DNA from: JACPDI01 sp035463475
Lineage (GTDB): Bacteria; Acidobacteriota; Vicinamibacteria; Vicinamibacterales; 2-12-FULL-66-21
Reading direction: 5' to 3'
DNA length: 64,000 nucleotides
NCBI GenBank assembly: GCA_035463475.1
Contig: DATHTE010000072.1
Span: 1-64,000 of the forward strand
Of the stretch, positions 8,066 through 16,797 are shown piece by piece (the stretch's first letter is position 1; each line of letters opens with the position of its first letter). A program made the position numbers and the translations under genes. A model generated the notes under the pieces. That model ran no database searches. It was not told the DNA's origin and saw nothing but the letters and a program-made list of their open reading frames with translations.

Positions 8066-8562
8066 CAGAACAGCAGCGGCCCCGCGATCCGCTCCCGGCG
8101 CACCGTGCCGAACTCGTGGTCTGTCATGCGCATGCCCCGATTATCGCCAATGACGAAATACTCGTCCCCTCCGAGCAACACCTCGCTCATGTTCCACGGC
8201 TGGCGGCGGCTCACGTAAGGCTCGTCCAGCGGCCGGTGGTTCACCAGGACGACGCCGGACCGGATCGCAATCCGCTCCCCCGGCAGCGCCACGATCCGCT
8301 TGACATACACGACTCTCCAGCCCGCCAGCCTTACGGCAATCACGTCGCCCCGCGCGGGGGCTCGCCAGGAGTAGGCCGCCCTATTGACCAGGTGAAACGA
8401 ACCTGAGGAATAGGTCGGCAGCATGCTGTCCCCGTAAGTGCGCACGGGCAGCAGCACCCACCCGAAAATGAAAACACTGACGATGACGAGCACCGCCAGG
8501 CGCACGAAGGTCCGTGTCGGCCGCCGGCCGAGGAGAGCCTCGCGCCAGAACGACCAGTTCAC
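8065..8562 (-). CDS. lepB: Signal peptidase I
   Basis: A serine/lysine-dyad protease that cleaves signal peptides at the outer face of the inner membrane. With the GTG start at 8562 the protein has 165 residues: one membrane helix (about 22-38), the box GDSMLPTY with catalytic Ser46, the Lys box VYVKRIVALPGE with Lys88, and the C-terminal GDNR box. It has a single membrane anchor and lacks the large insert of E. coli LepB. An ATG at 8643 in the same frame would add 27 residues, but it would leave only 3 nt to the divergent start at 8647, and a TATCAT box lies inside that extension. The shorter start is therefore preferred. Confidence 0.88.
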   Translation of the reverse strand: MNWSFWREALLGRRPTRTFVRLAVLVIVSVFIFGWVLLPVRTYGDSMLPTYSSGSFHLVNRAAYSWRAPARGDVIAVRLAGWRVVYVKRIVALPGERIAIRSGVVLVNHRPLDEPYVSRRQPWNMSEVLLGGDEYFVIGDNRGMRMTDHEFGTVRRERIAGPLLF

Positions 8563-8627
8563 GCAGCCCGCGTCTGACGACCGGATGGCCGGGTCAGGGT
8601 CCTCATTGGATGGGAGAACACGCGCAG

Positions 8628-8640
8628 ATGATATTAAGAT
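8628..8640. promoter_or_regulatory. Overlapping divergent -10 boxes
   Basis: Minus strand: TATCAT (complement of 8628-8633), which would place a start site near 8621, ahead of the GTG of lepB. Plus strand: TATTAAGAT (8632-8640), which would place a start site near 8644, making the gene at 8647 nearly leaderless. These are the only AT-rich bases in the region. The -35 elements are not convincing. Confidence 0.35.
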
Positions 8641-8646
8641 CATCGG

Positions 8647-9915
8647 ATGCGCGCTAGCGGCAGGTCGTTCGCGGTTCTCGTCCCCCTCGTGATGCTCGCC
8701 GGAACGCCACCGGTGACGAATGCGCCGGAACCGTCCGGCCGGCCGCTCGCTTCTCCCGCCCCGAGGGACAGCGCGCAGCCGCAGCTCGCCGTGGCGCCCG
8801 ACGGGACGGTGTTCCTGACGTGGCTCGAAAAAGCCGGCCCCGACACGCATCGTTTCCGGTTCGCGACGCTTGCCCCCGGCGCGTCAGCGTGGAGCGCCGC
8901 GGGCACAATCCACGAGGGGCCCGGTTTCTTCGCGAACTGGGCGGACGTGCCGTCGCTGACCGTCGCGCCGGACGGCATGCTGGCGGCGCACTGGCTCCAG
9001 ATCAGCGGCGACGCGAAATACGCCTACGACGTGAAGGTGCGCACCTCTCGCGACGGCGGACGAACCTGGTCACGTGCGTTTTCCCCGCATCGTGACGGCA
9101 CCCGGACGGAACACGGCTTCGCGTCGTTCTTCCCTTGGCCTGGCGGCGGCGTCGGCCTGGCCTGGCTGGACGGCCGCGATTTCGCCGCGCACGGAGGCGA
9201 GGCGGAGCACGGAATGAAGGGGCAGATGTCCCTGCGGGCCGCGCGCCTCACGCCGGGCGCCGCCGGAGAGGAGATGCTCGTCGACGCCCGGGTGTGCGAC
9301 TGCTGCCCGACGAGCGCTGTCACGACGTCGCGGGGCGTGGCGCTGGCGTACCGCGATCGCAGCGCGGATGAGATCCGCGATATCTACGTGACACGCTTCC
9401 ACGACGGGCGATGGACGGAGGGGCGTGCGGCGGCGCGCGACAACTGGCAGATCGCGGGATGCCCGGTGAACGGCCCGTCGATGTCCGCCGTGGGCGACCA
9501 GGTTGCGCTCGCCTGGTTTGCAGCCCCCGACAGCAGTGGGCGCGTGAGCGTGGTCTTCTCGGATGACGGCGCGGCGACGTTCGGCCCCCCCGTCCGCGTG
9601 GACGACGGGACGCCGCTCGGCCGCGTGGACGCAGAAATGCTGCCGGACGGCACGGCGCTGGTCGGCTGGATCGAGCAGGTCGACAAGGGAGCCGAGTTCC
9701 GTGTGCGCCGCATTTCTCCCGCCGGCCCGCAGGGGGCCTCGCTGACGATTGCCGCGCTCGCCGCCGGCCGTTCCAGCGGCTACCCACGCATCGCCCGCAG
9801 CGGCGACCGGCTCGTGTTTGCCTGGGTGGGCGCACGCGGCGTCGCGACGGCGGTTGGTGGCGCCGCCGTCGCGGGTCGAACGGTCAAGCAGTCGGGCAAT
9901 TCGACAGTCAGGTAG
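8647..9915 (+). CDS. Exported sialidase-like beta-propeller protein
   Basis: A 422-residue protein with a signal peptide (basic MRASGRSF, then a hydrophobic VLVPLVMLAGTPP). The rest shows repeated beta-blade motifs of the form LAVAPDGTVFLTWLE, LTVAPDGMLAAHWL and a clear Asp-box SRDGGRTW at about 136-143, as in BNR/sialidase propellers. The Arg triad and nucleophilic Tyr of true sialidases cannot be assigned, so an enzymatic role is doubtful. A CDCC motif (about 218-221) could bind metal or form a disulfide. The last residues (KQSGNSTVR) lie in a low-complexity AGTCGGGC word repeat that continues after the stop, so the native C-terminus may have been shorter. Confidence 0.8.
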   Translation: MRASGRSFAVLVPLVMLAGTPPVTNAPEPSGRPLASPAPRDSAQPQLAVAPDGTVFLTWLEKAGPDTHRFRFATLAPGASAWSAAGTIHEGPGFFANWADVPSLTVAPDGMLAAHWLQISGDAKYAYDVKVRTSRDGGRTWSRAFSPHRDGTRTEHGFASFFPWPGGGVGLAWLDGRDFAAHGGEAEHGMKGQMSLRAARLTPGAAGEEMLVDARVCDCCPTSAVTTSRGVALAYRDRSADEIRDIYVTRFHDGRWTEGRAAARDNWQIAGCPVNGPSMSAVGDQVALAWFAAPDSSGRVSVVFSDDGAATFGPPVRVDDGTPLGRVDAEMLPDGTALVGWIEQVDKGAEFRVRRISPAGPQGASLTIAALAAGRSSGYPRIARSGDRLVFAWVGARGVATAVGGAAVAGRTVKQSGNSTVR

Positions 9916-9923
9916 TCGGGCAG
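9889..9923. repeat. Short AGTCGGGC word repeat at gene end
   Basis: GCAGTCGGGCA (9888-9898) and TAGTCGGGCAG (9913-9923) flank a CAGTCAGG at the 3' end of the sialidase-like gene. The same AGTCGGGC word builds the large island at 55.9-56.1 kb. Confidence 0.5.
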
Positions 9924-9925
9924 CG

Positions 9926-10786
9926 TCAGTACGTAACGGGCCGGCCGACCCGCTCATAGGGCGCGACGAGGCCGGCGCGCGAGGGGAGATAGATCCGCTT
10001 CGCGTCCTTTCCCGCGCCGCGCAGCACGTAGACCGGGTAGCCGCGATAGTCGCCGATCTTCTCGTGGCGTTGTTCGCTGAAGGGCTCGGCCATCCCGGCG
10101 GCCTTCCAGCGATAGCCGGCGTATGTCACGTAGATTTCGTTCAGGCCCTTCGGTTTGGTCCCGGCCTCGACAACGTCACGCGGTGGCGTGACGCCGCTCG
10201 TGCCCCGCGGGACGGGACGCGGTTCGGCGGCTCCCGCCACGTCCCCTCGCGGCGCACCGGTACCCTGGCGCCGCTCGACGGCGGCCGCCTCGTCGCTCAT
10301 GCGCTCCTCGAACTCGAGCTGCGACGGCCGCGACAACATGGGAGGGGCCGCGGCCATCGGAACCTCCGAGCGCGCGGCAGGTTCCGGTGACGCTTCGCCC
10401 GCGATGGTCACCGGGAACGAAGGGGCCTGGCTGCCGGTGCTTCCCGCGACGTCACCGGCTCGCCGGCGCTCGTACGGTTGCAGGAGCCCGCCCGCGATGG
10501 GAACGAAGACCTTCGAGTACGGCTCGAGTGTCGTGTCGGCATACAACGGAATGCCACGATACGCGCCGGTGCGGACCATCGTGTTGCCGTTGAAAAACAC
10601 CTGCGGCCCGGCCGGGTAGTAGAAGTTGCCTTCGAACGTGATCGGCTCACCGAGCCGGAACCACTGCTCAGCTTCTGCGGTGACCAACGGGGGGCGCGTG
10701 GGCTGGTAGTACGTCTGCGCGCTGGCTGTTGAGGCCGCCGCGACCACGGACATGCCGACCAGCAGGCGCCTGAGTATCGCGGACAT
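9926..10786 (-). CDS. Exported protein with two SH3-like repeats, unknown function
   Basis: A 286-residue protein. The start is ATG at 10786, preceded by GGAGGA (complement of 10793-10798), followed by a signal peptide ending in STASAQ. Two related blocks lie at the two ends of the mature protein. The first (about 45-105) contains GAYRGIPLYADTT and LLQPYERRR. The second (about 225-284) contains GDYRGYPVYVLRG and LVAPYERVG. They are joined by a Pro/Ala/Glu-rich low-complexity linker (about 110-205). The blocks look like small beta-barrels that could bind cell-wall or surface polymers. No enzyme motif is seen. The gene faces the end of the sialidase-like gene. Confidence 0.75.
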   Translation of the reverse strand: MSAILRRLLVGMSVVAAASTASAQTYYQPTRPPLVTAEAEQWFRLGEPITFEGNFYYPAGPQVFFNGNTMVRTGAYRGIPLYADTTLEPYSKVFVPIAGGLLQPYERRRAGDVAGSTGSQAPSFPVTIAGEASPEPAARSEVPMAAAPPMLSRPSQLEFEERMSDEAAAVERRQGTGAPRGDVAGAAEPRPVPRGTSGVTPPRDVVEAGTKPKGLNEIYVTYAGYRWKAAGMAEPFSEQRHEKIGDYRGYPVYVLRGAGKDAKRIYLPSRAGLVAPYERVGRPVTY

Positions 10787-10921
10787 TGCACATCCTCCGG
10801 CCGCGTGTGCTCCACTGTACTCCAAGTGAGGTGCCGCACGCGCGCCGAGAGACGCGGCTCAGCTGCAACTGTCAGATAATGAAGGACGTTCATGAGAGTC
10901 CAACCAGGAAAGGACGCGCGC

Positions 10922-13717
10922 GTGCCTAGGCTGAGAATCACAAAGGGTGTCCTGATTCTGGCGGTGCTGATCCTTTTGTTCCTGCTACCTTCCACCGCGT
11001 CCTTCTACACGGACTGGCTTTGGTTCAAGGAGGTTGGCTTCGAGGCGCTGTTCACGCGCAGGCTGAAGGTCTCCTTTGCGATCGGCACGACGGTGTTCGT
11101 CGTCGCGTTCGTGGTGCTCTGGGTGAACGTCAGGCTGGCGCTCGGCTCTCTCACGCAGCCGTACGTCGTCGTGGGCGCGACCGCGCAGGGACAGCCGATC
11201 CTGTTTAATCGCGTGCAGGTGCGGCGGTTCGCAACGATCATCGCCAGCCTCGCGGCGCTCGTTCTCGCGCTCCCGGCCTCCAGCCAGTGGCTCTCGTTCC
11301 TCCAGTTCCGCCACGCCGTGCCGTTTGGCGAGGCCGATCCGGTTTTTGGCCGCGACATCTCCTTCTACGTCTTCCAGCTCCCGGTCTACGAGTTCGTGCG
11401 CGGCAGCGTGCTGGCGCTGGTGCTGCTGGCGCTCGTCGCGAGCGCCGGCATTTACCTCCTGGCTGGGGCGGCGGGCCTGGGCTCACGCGCGATCACCGGG
11501 TCGTACACGCGGGCACGCCGCCACCTCTCGCTGCTCGCCGCCGTCCTGTTCCTCGTGATGGCGGTGGGCGCGTGGCTGGAGATGGCGCACATCCTCGTGA
11601 GCCCCGCGAACATCATCTACGGCGCGTCGTACGTGGACGTGCACGCGCGGCTGCCGCTGCTCCGCGCGACGATGGTGGTGCTCGTCGCCGCGGCGGCGCT
11701 GGGCGTGCTGCACGCCTTCAGCCAGCTGCGATGGCCGCTCGTCGCGGGCGCGGCGCTGTACCTGCTCGTCTGGATTGGCGGCGAGCTGGTGGCCGCCTCG
11801 GTGCAGCGCATCGTGGTCGCGCCGAACGAGCAGGTGCGCGAGCTGCCCTACATCGAGCGAAACATCCGCGCGACGCGCCGCGCGTTCGCGCTCGACGGCG
11901 TCGACGAGCGCGAGCTGTCCGGCGAAGCGGCGCTCACCAAGGCGGACATCGTGGAGAATGCGGACACGCTCGAGAACGTCCGGCTGTGGGACCACAGGCC
12001 GCTCCTCGACACGTTCGGGCAGATCCAGGAGATCCGCAGCTACTACGACTTCGTCTCGGTGGACAACGACCGGTACGCGATCGAGGGGAAGTACCGGCAG
12101 ATCATGCTCTCGGCCCGCGAGCTGAACTCGGAGAGCCTGCAGAACCGGAGTTGGGTGAACGAGCGCCTGAACTTCACCCATGGGTACGGCCTCACGCTCG
12201 GCCCCGTCAACCAGGTGACGAGCGAGGGGCTGCCGATGCTGTTCATCAAGGACATCCCACCGGTTTCGACGGTGGGCCTCGCCGTGAAGGAGCCCTCCAT
12301 TTACTTCGGCGAGGTGTCCAGCGACTACGTGCTGGTGAAGACGCGCGCCCGCGAGTTCCACCATCCGCGCGGCGACGACAACGTGTACACCGAGTACAAC
12401 GGGCGCGGTGGCGTGCCGCTCAACGGCTTCTTCCGCCGGCTGATGTTCAGCCTGCGGTTCCGATCCTCAGACATTCTCTTGACCGACGTCGTCCTGCCGC
12501 AGAGCCGCGTGCTGTATCACCGGCGCATCAGCGATCGCGTGAAGGAGATCGCCCCGTTCCTGATGTACGACTCCGACCCGTATCTCGTCATTGCCGATGG
12601 CCGGCTCGTCTGGCTGTACGACGCGTACACGACCACGGACTACTACCCGTATTCGACGCCCTCGCGGCCCGGCTTCAACTACATCCGGAACGCGGTGAAG
12701 ATCTCGATCGACGCCTACGACGGCACGACGACCTTCTATATGGCGGAGCCGAAGGATCCGATCGTGCAGGCGCTCACGCGCGTGTTCCCGGGGTTCCTGA
12801 AACCGCTGGACGAGATGCCGGCGGCGCTCCGCGCGCACGTGCGCTATCCCGAGGACATCTTTGCCGTCCAGACTGCCGTCTTCTCGACCTACCACATGAC
12901 GAATCCCGGCGTCTTCTACAACAAGGAAGACCAGTGGGACGTGCCCGCGATCGAGGTGGAGGCGCAGCCGGTCGTCATGCAGCCGTACTACACGGTGATG
13001 AAGCTGCCGGGAGAGGACGCGCCCGAGTTCCTGCAGATGCTGCCGTTCACGCCGAGGCGGAAGGACAACCTGGCCGCGTGGATGGTGGCGCGCAGCGACG
13101 GCGAGCACTACGGGCGGCTGCTCGTGTTCCAGTTCCCGAAGCAGAAGGTCATCTTTGGCCCGCGGCAGATCGTCGCGCGGATCAACCAGGACCAGGTCAT
13201 CTCGCCGCAGATCACGCTGTGGAACCAGCAGGGGTCGCAGGTGATCCAGGGCACGCTGCTGGTGGTGCCAATCGAGGAGTCACTGCTGTACATCCGGCCG
13301 CTCTACCTGCGCGCGTCCGGCGGCCGCATTCCGGAACTCAAGCGTGTCATCGTCGCGTACCAGAACGAGATCGTGATGGACGAATCGCTGCCACTTGCGC
13401 TGAACCAGATCTTCGGCGAGGGCGCGGCGCGGGTGCCGCCGCCAGAGCGGGGCGCCGCCGCCCGGGTAACCAGGGCAGCCCCCGAGCAGCCGGCCGCCGA
13501 GGCGCCAGCTGCACCCCAGACGGGCGACAGCCTCGAGTCGCTCGCGGCGCTCGCGCAGGAGCATTACCGGCGCGCGATCCAGGCGCAACGCGACGGCAAC
13601 TGGGCGCAGTACGGCGAAGAGATCAAACGCCTGGGCGACGTGCTCGCGCGGATGCGCGGCCTGCCGCCTGACTCGTCGAGGCCGGAACCGCCAAGGCCCG
13701 AAGTGCCAAGGCCATGA
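10922..13717 (+). CDS. UPF0182 family integral membrane protein
   Basis: A 931-residue member of the UPF0182/COG1615 family, recognised by TDWLWFKEVGF near the N-terminus, about seven membrane helices within the first 330 residues, and a long conserved extracytoplasmic domain (NFTHGYGLTLGPVNQ, YYTVMKLPGEDAPEFL). The function is unknown; the family is widespread in Actinobacteria, Cyanobacteria and Acidobacteria. The GTG at 10922 has AGGAAAGGA (10906-10914) upstream. An ATG at 10892 with GAAGGA is possible, but a GATAAT box at 10874-10879 would leave it almost without a leader. The C-terminus is Pro-rich (PEPPRPEVPRP). Its stop overlaps the next start (ATGA). Confidence 0.92.
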   Translation: MPRLRITKGVLILAVLILLFLLPSTASFYTDWLWFKEVGFEALFTRRLKVSFAIGTTVFVVAFVVLWVNVRLALGSLTQPYVVVGATAQGQPILFNRVQVRRFATIIASLAALVLALPASSQWLSFLQFRHAVPFGEADPVFGRDISFYVFQLPVYEFVRGSVLALVLLALVASAGIYLLAGAAGLGSRAITGSYTRARRHLSLLAAVLFLVMAVGAWLEMAHILVSPANIIYGASYVDVHARLPLLRATMVVLVAAAALGVLHAFSQLRWPLVAGAALYLLVWIGGELVAASVQRIVVAPNEQVRELPYIERNIRATRRAFALDGVDERELSGEAALTKADIVENADTLENVRLWDHRPLLDTFGQIQEIRSYYDFVSVDNDRYAIEGKYRQIMLSARELNSESLQNRSWVNERLNFTHGYGLTLGPVNQVTSEGLPMLFIKDIPPVSTVGLAVKEPSIYFGEVSSDYVLVKTRAREFHHPRGDDNVYTEYNGRGGVPLNGFFRRLMFSLRFRSSDILLTDVVLPQSRVLYHRRISDRVKEIAPFLMYDSDPYLVIADGRLVWLYDAYTTTDYYPYSTPSRPGFNYIRNAVKISIDAYDGTTTFYMAEPKDPIVQALTRVFPGFLKPLDEMPAALRAHVRYPEDIFAVQTAVFSTYHMTNPGVFYNKEDQWDVPAIEVEAQPVVMQPYYTVMKLPGEDAPEFLQMLPFTPRRKDNLAAWMVARSDGEHYGRLLVFQFPKQKVIFGPRQIVARINQDQVISPQITLWNQQGSQVIQGTLLVVPIEESLLYIRPLYLRASGGRIPELKRVIVAYQNEIVMDESLPLALNQIFGEGAARVPPPERGAAARVTRAAPEQPAAEAPAAPQTGDSLESLAALAQEHYRRAIQAQRDGNWAQYGEEIKRLGDVLARMRGLPPDSSRPEPPRPEVPRP

Positions 13718-14457
13718 CGTCCCCGCGATCCACCGTTGTCGTCGCGAGCGGGTCGCACGCCTTCTATCCGCGGTGGATCCTCGCGAACGGCTGGAGCGAG
13801 TTGCTCGGTCTCGGGGGCACGTTCGCGCTCGGCTATCTTGGGGCCTCGCGGCTGATGGCCGCGACGTCGGTGGCGGCGATCATCGCCGGCGCCGCGGCTG
13901 CCGTCGTGATGGGGACCTTCCTGGAAGGTGTGCTCGTCGGCTACGCGCAGGGGCGCGTGCTGCAGGGAGAGTTGCCCGCGATGCCGTTGAGACGATGGGT
14001 GGCCGCGACCGCGCTCGGTGCTGGCATCGCGTGGCTGCTCGGCATGCTGCCGAGCACGATCGTCTCGCTCCTGGGAGCCGGCGCCTCCCCCGGCGCCCCG
14101 CCGCCGGAGATCGAGGGGCTCGCACAGCACGCGCTCGCCGCCGCGCTCGGAGCCGTGCTCGGCGCGTTTCTCGGCGCGCCTCAGGCATGGGTGCTCGGAA
14201 GCCATGTCGCACGGCCCGCGCGCTGGATCGTCGCGAACATCGTCGCCTGGGCGGTCGGAATGCCGCTCGTCTTCCAGGGAATGGACTGGATCGGACCCGG
14301 CGCCGCCGCGGGCCGGTTCATCTCGGGCGTCGCCGTGACCTGCCTCGCGGCCGGCGTGATCGTCGGCGCCATCCATGGCCAGTGGATGCGCGCGATGTTG
14401 CGCGAGAGTGCCGGCGTGCGGACCGGGTCTGACTCGGCGAGCGTGGGACCCGCGTAG
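13714..14457 (+). CDS. Integral membrane protein of unknown function
   Basis: A 247-residue hydrophobic protein with about six membrane helices rich in Gly and Ala. It contains repeated small-residue patterns (GTFALGYLGAS, LGAVLGAFLGAPQAW, IVGAIHGQWM) that suggest tight helix packing. Two half-repeats, each ending in a Gly-x3-Gln-Trp-like motif (GYAQGRVL, GAPQAWVL, GAIHGQWM), hint at internal duplication. It starts inside the UPF0182 stop codon (ATGA), so the two are probably translated together and may interact. No known family is recognised. Confidence 0.78.
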   Translation: MTSPRSTVVVASGSHAFYPRWILANGWSELLGLGGTFALGYLGASRLMAATSVAAIIAGAAAAVVMGTFLEGVLVGYAQGRVLQGELPAMPLRRWVAATALGAGIAWLLGMLPSTIVSLLGAGASPGAPPPEIEGLAQHALAAALGAVLGAFLGAPQAWVLGSHVARPARWIVANIVAWAVGMPLVFQGMDWIGPGAAAGRFISGVAVTCLAAGVIVGAIHGQWMRAMLRESAGVRTGSDSASVGPA

Positions 14458-14473
14458 CGAGGAGTGGACGGCA

Positions 14474-14860
14474 ATGGCGATTCGCGTGGTACGGCTGGGA
14501 AGTCCCAGGGCCTCCGGTGAGGGGCTGCGGCTGGGCACCGTGCGGCGCCCGCCGCGCGGCGTGCCCAAAGCTGAGCATGCCTCGCGCGATTTCTACGACG
14601 TCTGGCTTCCCGACCTCGCGCCTTCGGAGGCGCTGGTCAAACAGGCACAGCGTGCCTCCGACGATCGCGGGTGGCGTTCCTTCGAGAAGCGATATCGCGG
14701 CGAGATGAAACGCCCCGAGGCCGCGCGCCTCCTCGCCCTCCTTGCCGCCCTCTCGCGCCAGGCGAACTTCTCCGTCGGCTGCTACTGTGAGAACGAGGCG
14801 CGCTGCCACAGGTCAGTGCTGAAGGCGTTGTTGCGGGAGCACGGCGCGGACCTGGCCTGA
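14474..14860 (+). CDS. DUF488 family protein
   Basis: A 128-residue protein of the DUF488/YeaO-like family, recognised by the VRLGSPRASGEGLRLGTVRRPPRG start, the FYDVWLPDLAPS segment, the helical WRSFEKRYRGEM block and the C-terminal VGCYCENEARCHRSVL motif, where Cys-Tyr-Cys and Cys-His are the conserved residues. Their arrangement suggests metal binding or redox activity, but the biochemical role of the family is not established. The ATG at 14474 follows GAGGAGTGG. It opens a run of small, tightly packed genes. Confidence 0.88.
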   Translation: MAIRVVRLGSPRASGEGLRLGTVRRPPRGVPKAEHASRDFYDVWLPDLAPSEALVKQAQRASDDRGWRSFEKRYRGEMKRPEAARLLALLAALSRQANFSVGCYCENEARCHRSVLKALLREHGADLA

Positions 14861-14875
14861 CGGAAGGAGCCCGCG

Positions 14876-15439
14876 ATGAGCATCTTCACGAATCCTGCTT
14901 CCTCCACGCCGGCCGACGTCGCCGCGTACGTCGCCGGCCTGCTCGACCTGCTCGGCGACAAAGATCCCGTGCTCGTCCTGCGCCAGACGCCTGCCGCCCT
15001 CGAGCAGTTTCTCGCCGCAGTACCGGCGCAGAACCTGACGACCCCGGAAGCTCCTGGGAAATGGTCTGTTTGTGAGGTGGTGCAGCACCTGGCGGACTCG
15101 GAGCTCGTCGGCGGTTTCCGCCTGCGCATGGTCATGTCGCACGACCGACCCCTCCTGACGGGCTACGACCAGGACCGCTGGGCGAGTCGCCTCCGGTACC
15201 GCGACGCTGACGTCCGTGACGCGCTGGAACAATTCACGGTGCTTCGCCGCGCGAACGTGCGGATCTGGCAGCGTCTGTCACCTGCGGACCTGGCCAGGGT
15301 GGGGCTTCACGGCGAACGCGGTGAGGAAAGCCTCGAGCAACTGCGACGGCTCTACGCCGGACACGACCTTCTGCACCTCCGACAGCTGGAGCGGATTCGC
15401 GCGTCGCAAGGGCTGGCTCCCAGAACCGAACGGACGTGA
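14876..15439 (+). CDS. DinB-like metal-dependent hydrolase-fold protein
   Basis: A 187-residue four-helix-bundle protein of the DinB/YfiT superfamily. The conserved metal ligands are visible as QHLADSE (His in helix 2) and GHDLLHLRQLERI (two His in helix 4). In characterised relatives this fold carries out thiol-dependent transfers such as bacillithiol S-transferase, mycothiol-dependent isomerisation or damage-inducible functions. The substrate is unknown. A GGAAGGAG lies just upstream of the ATG. Its stop overlaps the GTG of the next gene, so it belongs to the same transcript as the methyltransferase and the nitrilase-fold gene. Confidence 0.88.
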   Translation: MSIFTNPASSTPADVAAYVAGLLDLLGDKDPVLVLRQTPAALEQFLAAVPAQNLTTPEAPGKWSVCEVVQHLADSELVGGFRLRMVMSHDRPLLTGYDQDRWASRLRYRDADVRDALEQFTVLRRANVRIWQRLSPADLARVGLHGERGEESLEQLRRLYAGHDLLHLRQLERIRASQGLAPRTERT

Positions 15440-15984
15440 CCGCGATGCCGGCGCGATGGTCGTCAGCCCTGCTCTCGATGCGCGCCCTCCTCTGGACGAT
15501 CTTGTTCCCCGGGTTCTTCGCCGGGTACGTACCGTGGCGGTTCTTCGGGCTCGGCGAGGCGCGGTTCGGATCGTTCGGGCCGCGGTTCGTGCTGGGCCTC
15601 GTATGCATCAGCCTGGGGGCGACCCTCCTTGCCGCCTGCGTCGTGGAGTTCGCGCGAAGCGGCCGGGGTACCCTCTCGCCGGTCGATCCGCCCCGTCACC
15701 TGGTCGTCCGGGGCCTCTACCGACACGTGCGGAATCCGATGTATCTGAGCGTTGCGACGATCATCCTCGGGGAAGTGCTGGTGACCCGCTCGGCCGCACT
15801 CGCCGTCTACGGGGCTGTCTGGTTCCTCTTCGTCAACCTGTTTGTCCTCGGTTACGAGGAGCCGGCCTTGCGGCGGCAATTCGGCGAGACGTACGACGAA
15901 TACACGATCCACACGGGACGCTGGATTCCACGATTTCGCTCACGTCAAATCACGGCTGTCTCGCCCCCTCGAGCGCATCGATGA
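15436..15984 (+). CDS. ICMT/PEMT-family isoprenylcysteine methyltransferase-like membrane protein
   Basis: A 182-residue membrane protein with three to four hydrophobic helices and the family signature: GLYRHVRNPMYLSV (about 96-109) and YEEPALRRQFGETYDEY (about 140-156). These form the SAM-binding and acceptor site in isoprenylcysteine carboxyl methyltransferases and phospholipid methyltransferases. In bacteria such proteins probably methylate lipids or quinone-like compounds. The GTG at 15436 overlaps the DinB stop; an ATG at 15445 is an alternative. Its stop overlaps the ATG of the nitrilase-fold gene. Confidence 0.88.
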   Translation: MTAMPARWSSALLSMRALLWTILFPGFFAGYVPWRFFGLGEARFGSFGPRFVLGLVCISLGATLLAACVVEFARSGRGTLSPVDPPRHLVVRGLYRHVRNPMYLSVATIILGEVLVTRSAALAVYGAVWFLFVNLFVLGYEEPALRRQFGETYDEYTIHTGRWIPRFRSRQITAVSPPRAHR

Positions 15985-16784
15985 TCATCGCCCTCGCGTC
16001 ACCATCCGTCGCGTCGTCCCTCGACGACGGTCTGCACAAGATCGACAGGCTCCTGTCCGATGCGTCCGTGCAGGGCGCTGAGATCGTGTGCTTCCCGGAG
16101 GCCTATCTTCCAGGCCTGCGCGGACAGGATTTCGACGTCGCGCCCTTCGACGACGGAGATCAGGAGCGGTCACTCCGCGCCGTCACGCGCGCGGCACGCA
16201 CGTATCGGGTGGCCACAATCCTCGGAATGGAGAGGATTACGCCGGCAGGCCGGCAGATAGCCGCGTACGTGATCGACGCGCGGGGCCACGTGCTGGGGTT
16301 CCAGACGAAGAACCAGCTCGACCCGACCGAGGATCGGTTCTACGTGCCCGGAACCACGCGACGGCTCTTCGAGGTCAACGGGACGAAGCTCGGTGTGGCG
16401 ATTTGCCACGAAGGGTGGCGATACCCGGAAACGGTGCGATGGGCGGCGCGGCGCGGCGCGAGGATCGTCTTTCATCCCCAGCACACGGGGAACGAGCGGC
16501 ATGGGGTCCGCCTCACTCAGTGGGGCTCGACCGGCGCGCCGTACTACGAGAAGGCAATGATGATGCGCGCCATCGAGAACACGATCTACTTCGCGAGCGT
16601 CAACTACGCGCTGCGCTTCCAGGAATCGGCGACAAGCCTCATCGCGCCGTCAGGCGAGTGCCAGGCGTATCTGCCCTACGGGCAGGAGGGCGTCCTGGTG
16701 CAGGCCATCAATCCCGAGGAAGCCACCGGGTTGATCGCCAACCGATACGCGCCCGATCGTTATCAGGAATCGACGGCAGAGTGA
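15981..16784 (+). CDS. Carbon-nitrogen hydrolase (nitrilase superfamily)
   Basis: A 267-residue enzyme with the full Glu-Lys-Cys triad of the superfamily: Glu40 in CFPEAYLPG, Lys110 in QTKNQL and Cys142 in AICHEGWRYPE. It should hydrolyse an amide or nitrile C-N bond; family branches include amidases, N-carbamoyl hydrolases and omega-amidase. The substrate branch is not clear. ATG at 15981 overlaps the preceding stop (ATGA). A VOC-family gene follows 13 nt later. Confidence 0.9.
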   Translation: MIIALASPSVASSLDDGLHKIDRLLSDASVQGAEIVCFPEAYLPGLRGQDFDVAPFDDGDQERSLRAVTRAARTYRVATILGMERITPAGRQIAAYVIDARGHVLGFQTKNQLDPTEDRFYVPGTTRRLFEVNGTKLGVAICHEGWRYPETVRWAARRGARIVFHPQHTGNERHGVRLTQWGSTGAPYYEKAMMMRAIENTIYFASVNYALRFQESATSLIAPSGECQAYLPYGQEGVLVQAINPEEATGLIANRYAPDRYQESTAE

Positions 16785-16797
16785 CTGGGAGGCGATG

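Noticed and set aside
11287..13671. A 794-codon open frame inside the UPF0182 gene
   Set aside because: It is a shadow frame in high-GC DNA, extremely Arg/Ala/Gly-rich and without domain signals, fully contained in a well-supported gene.
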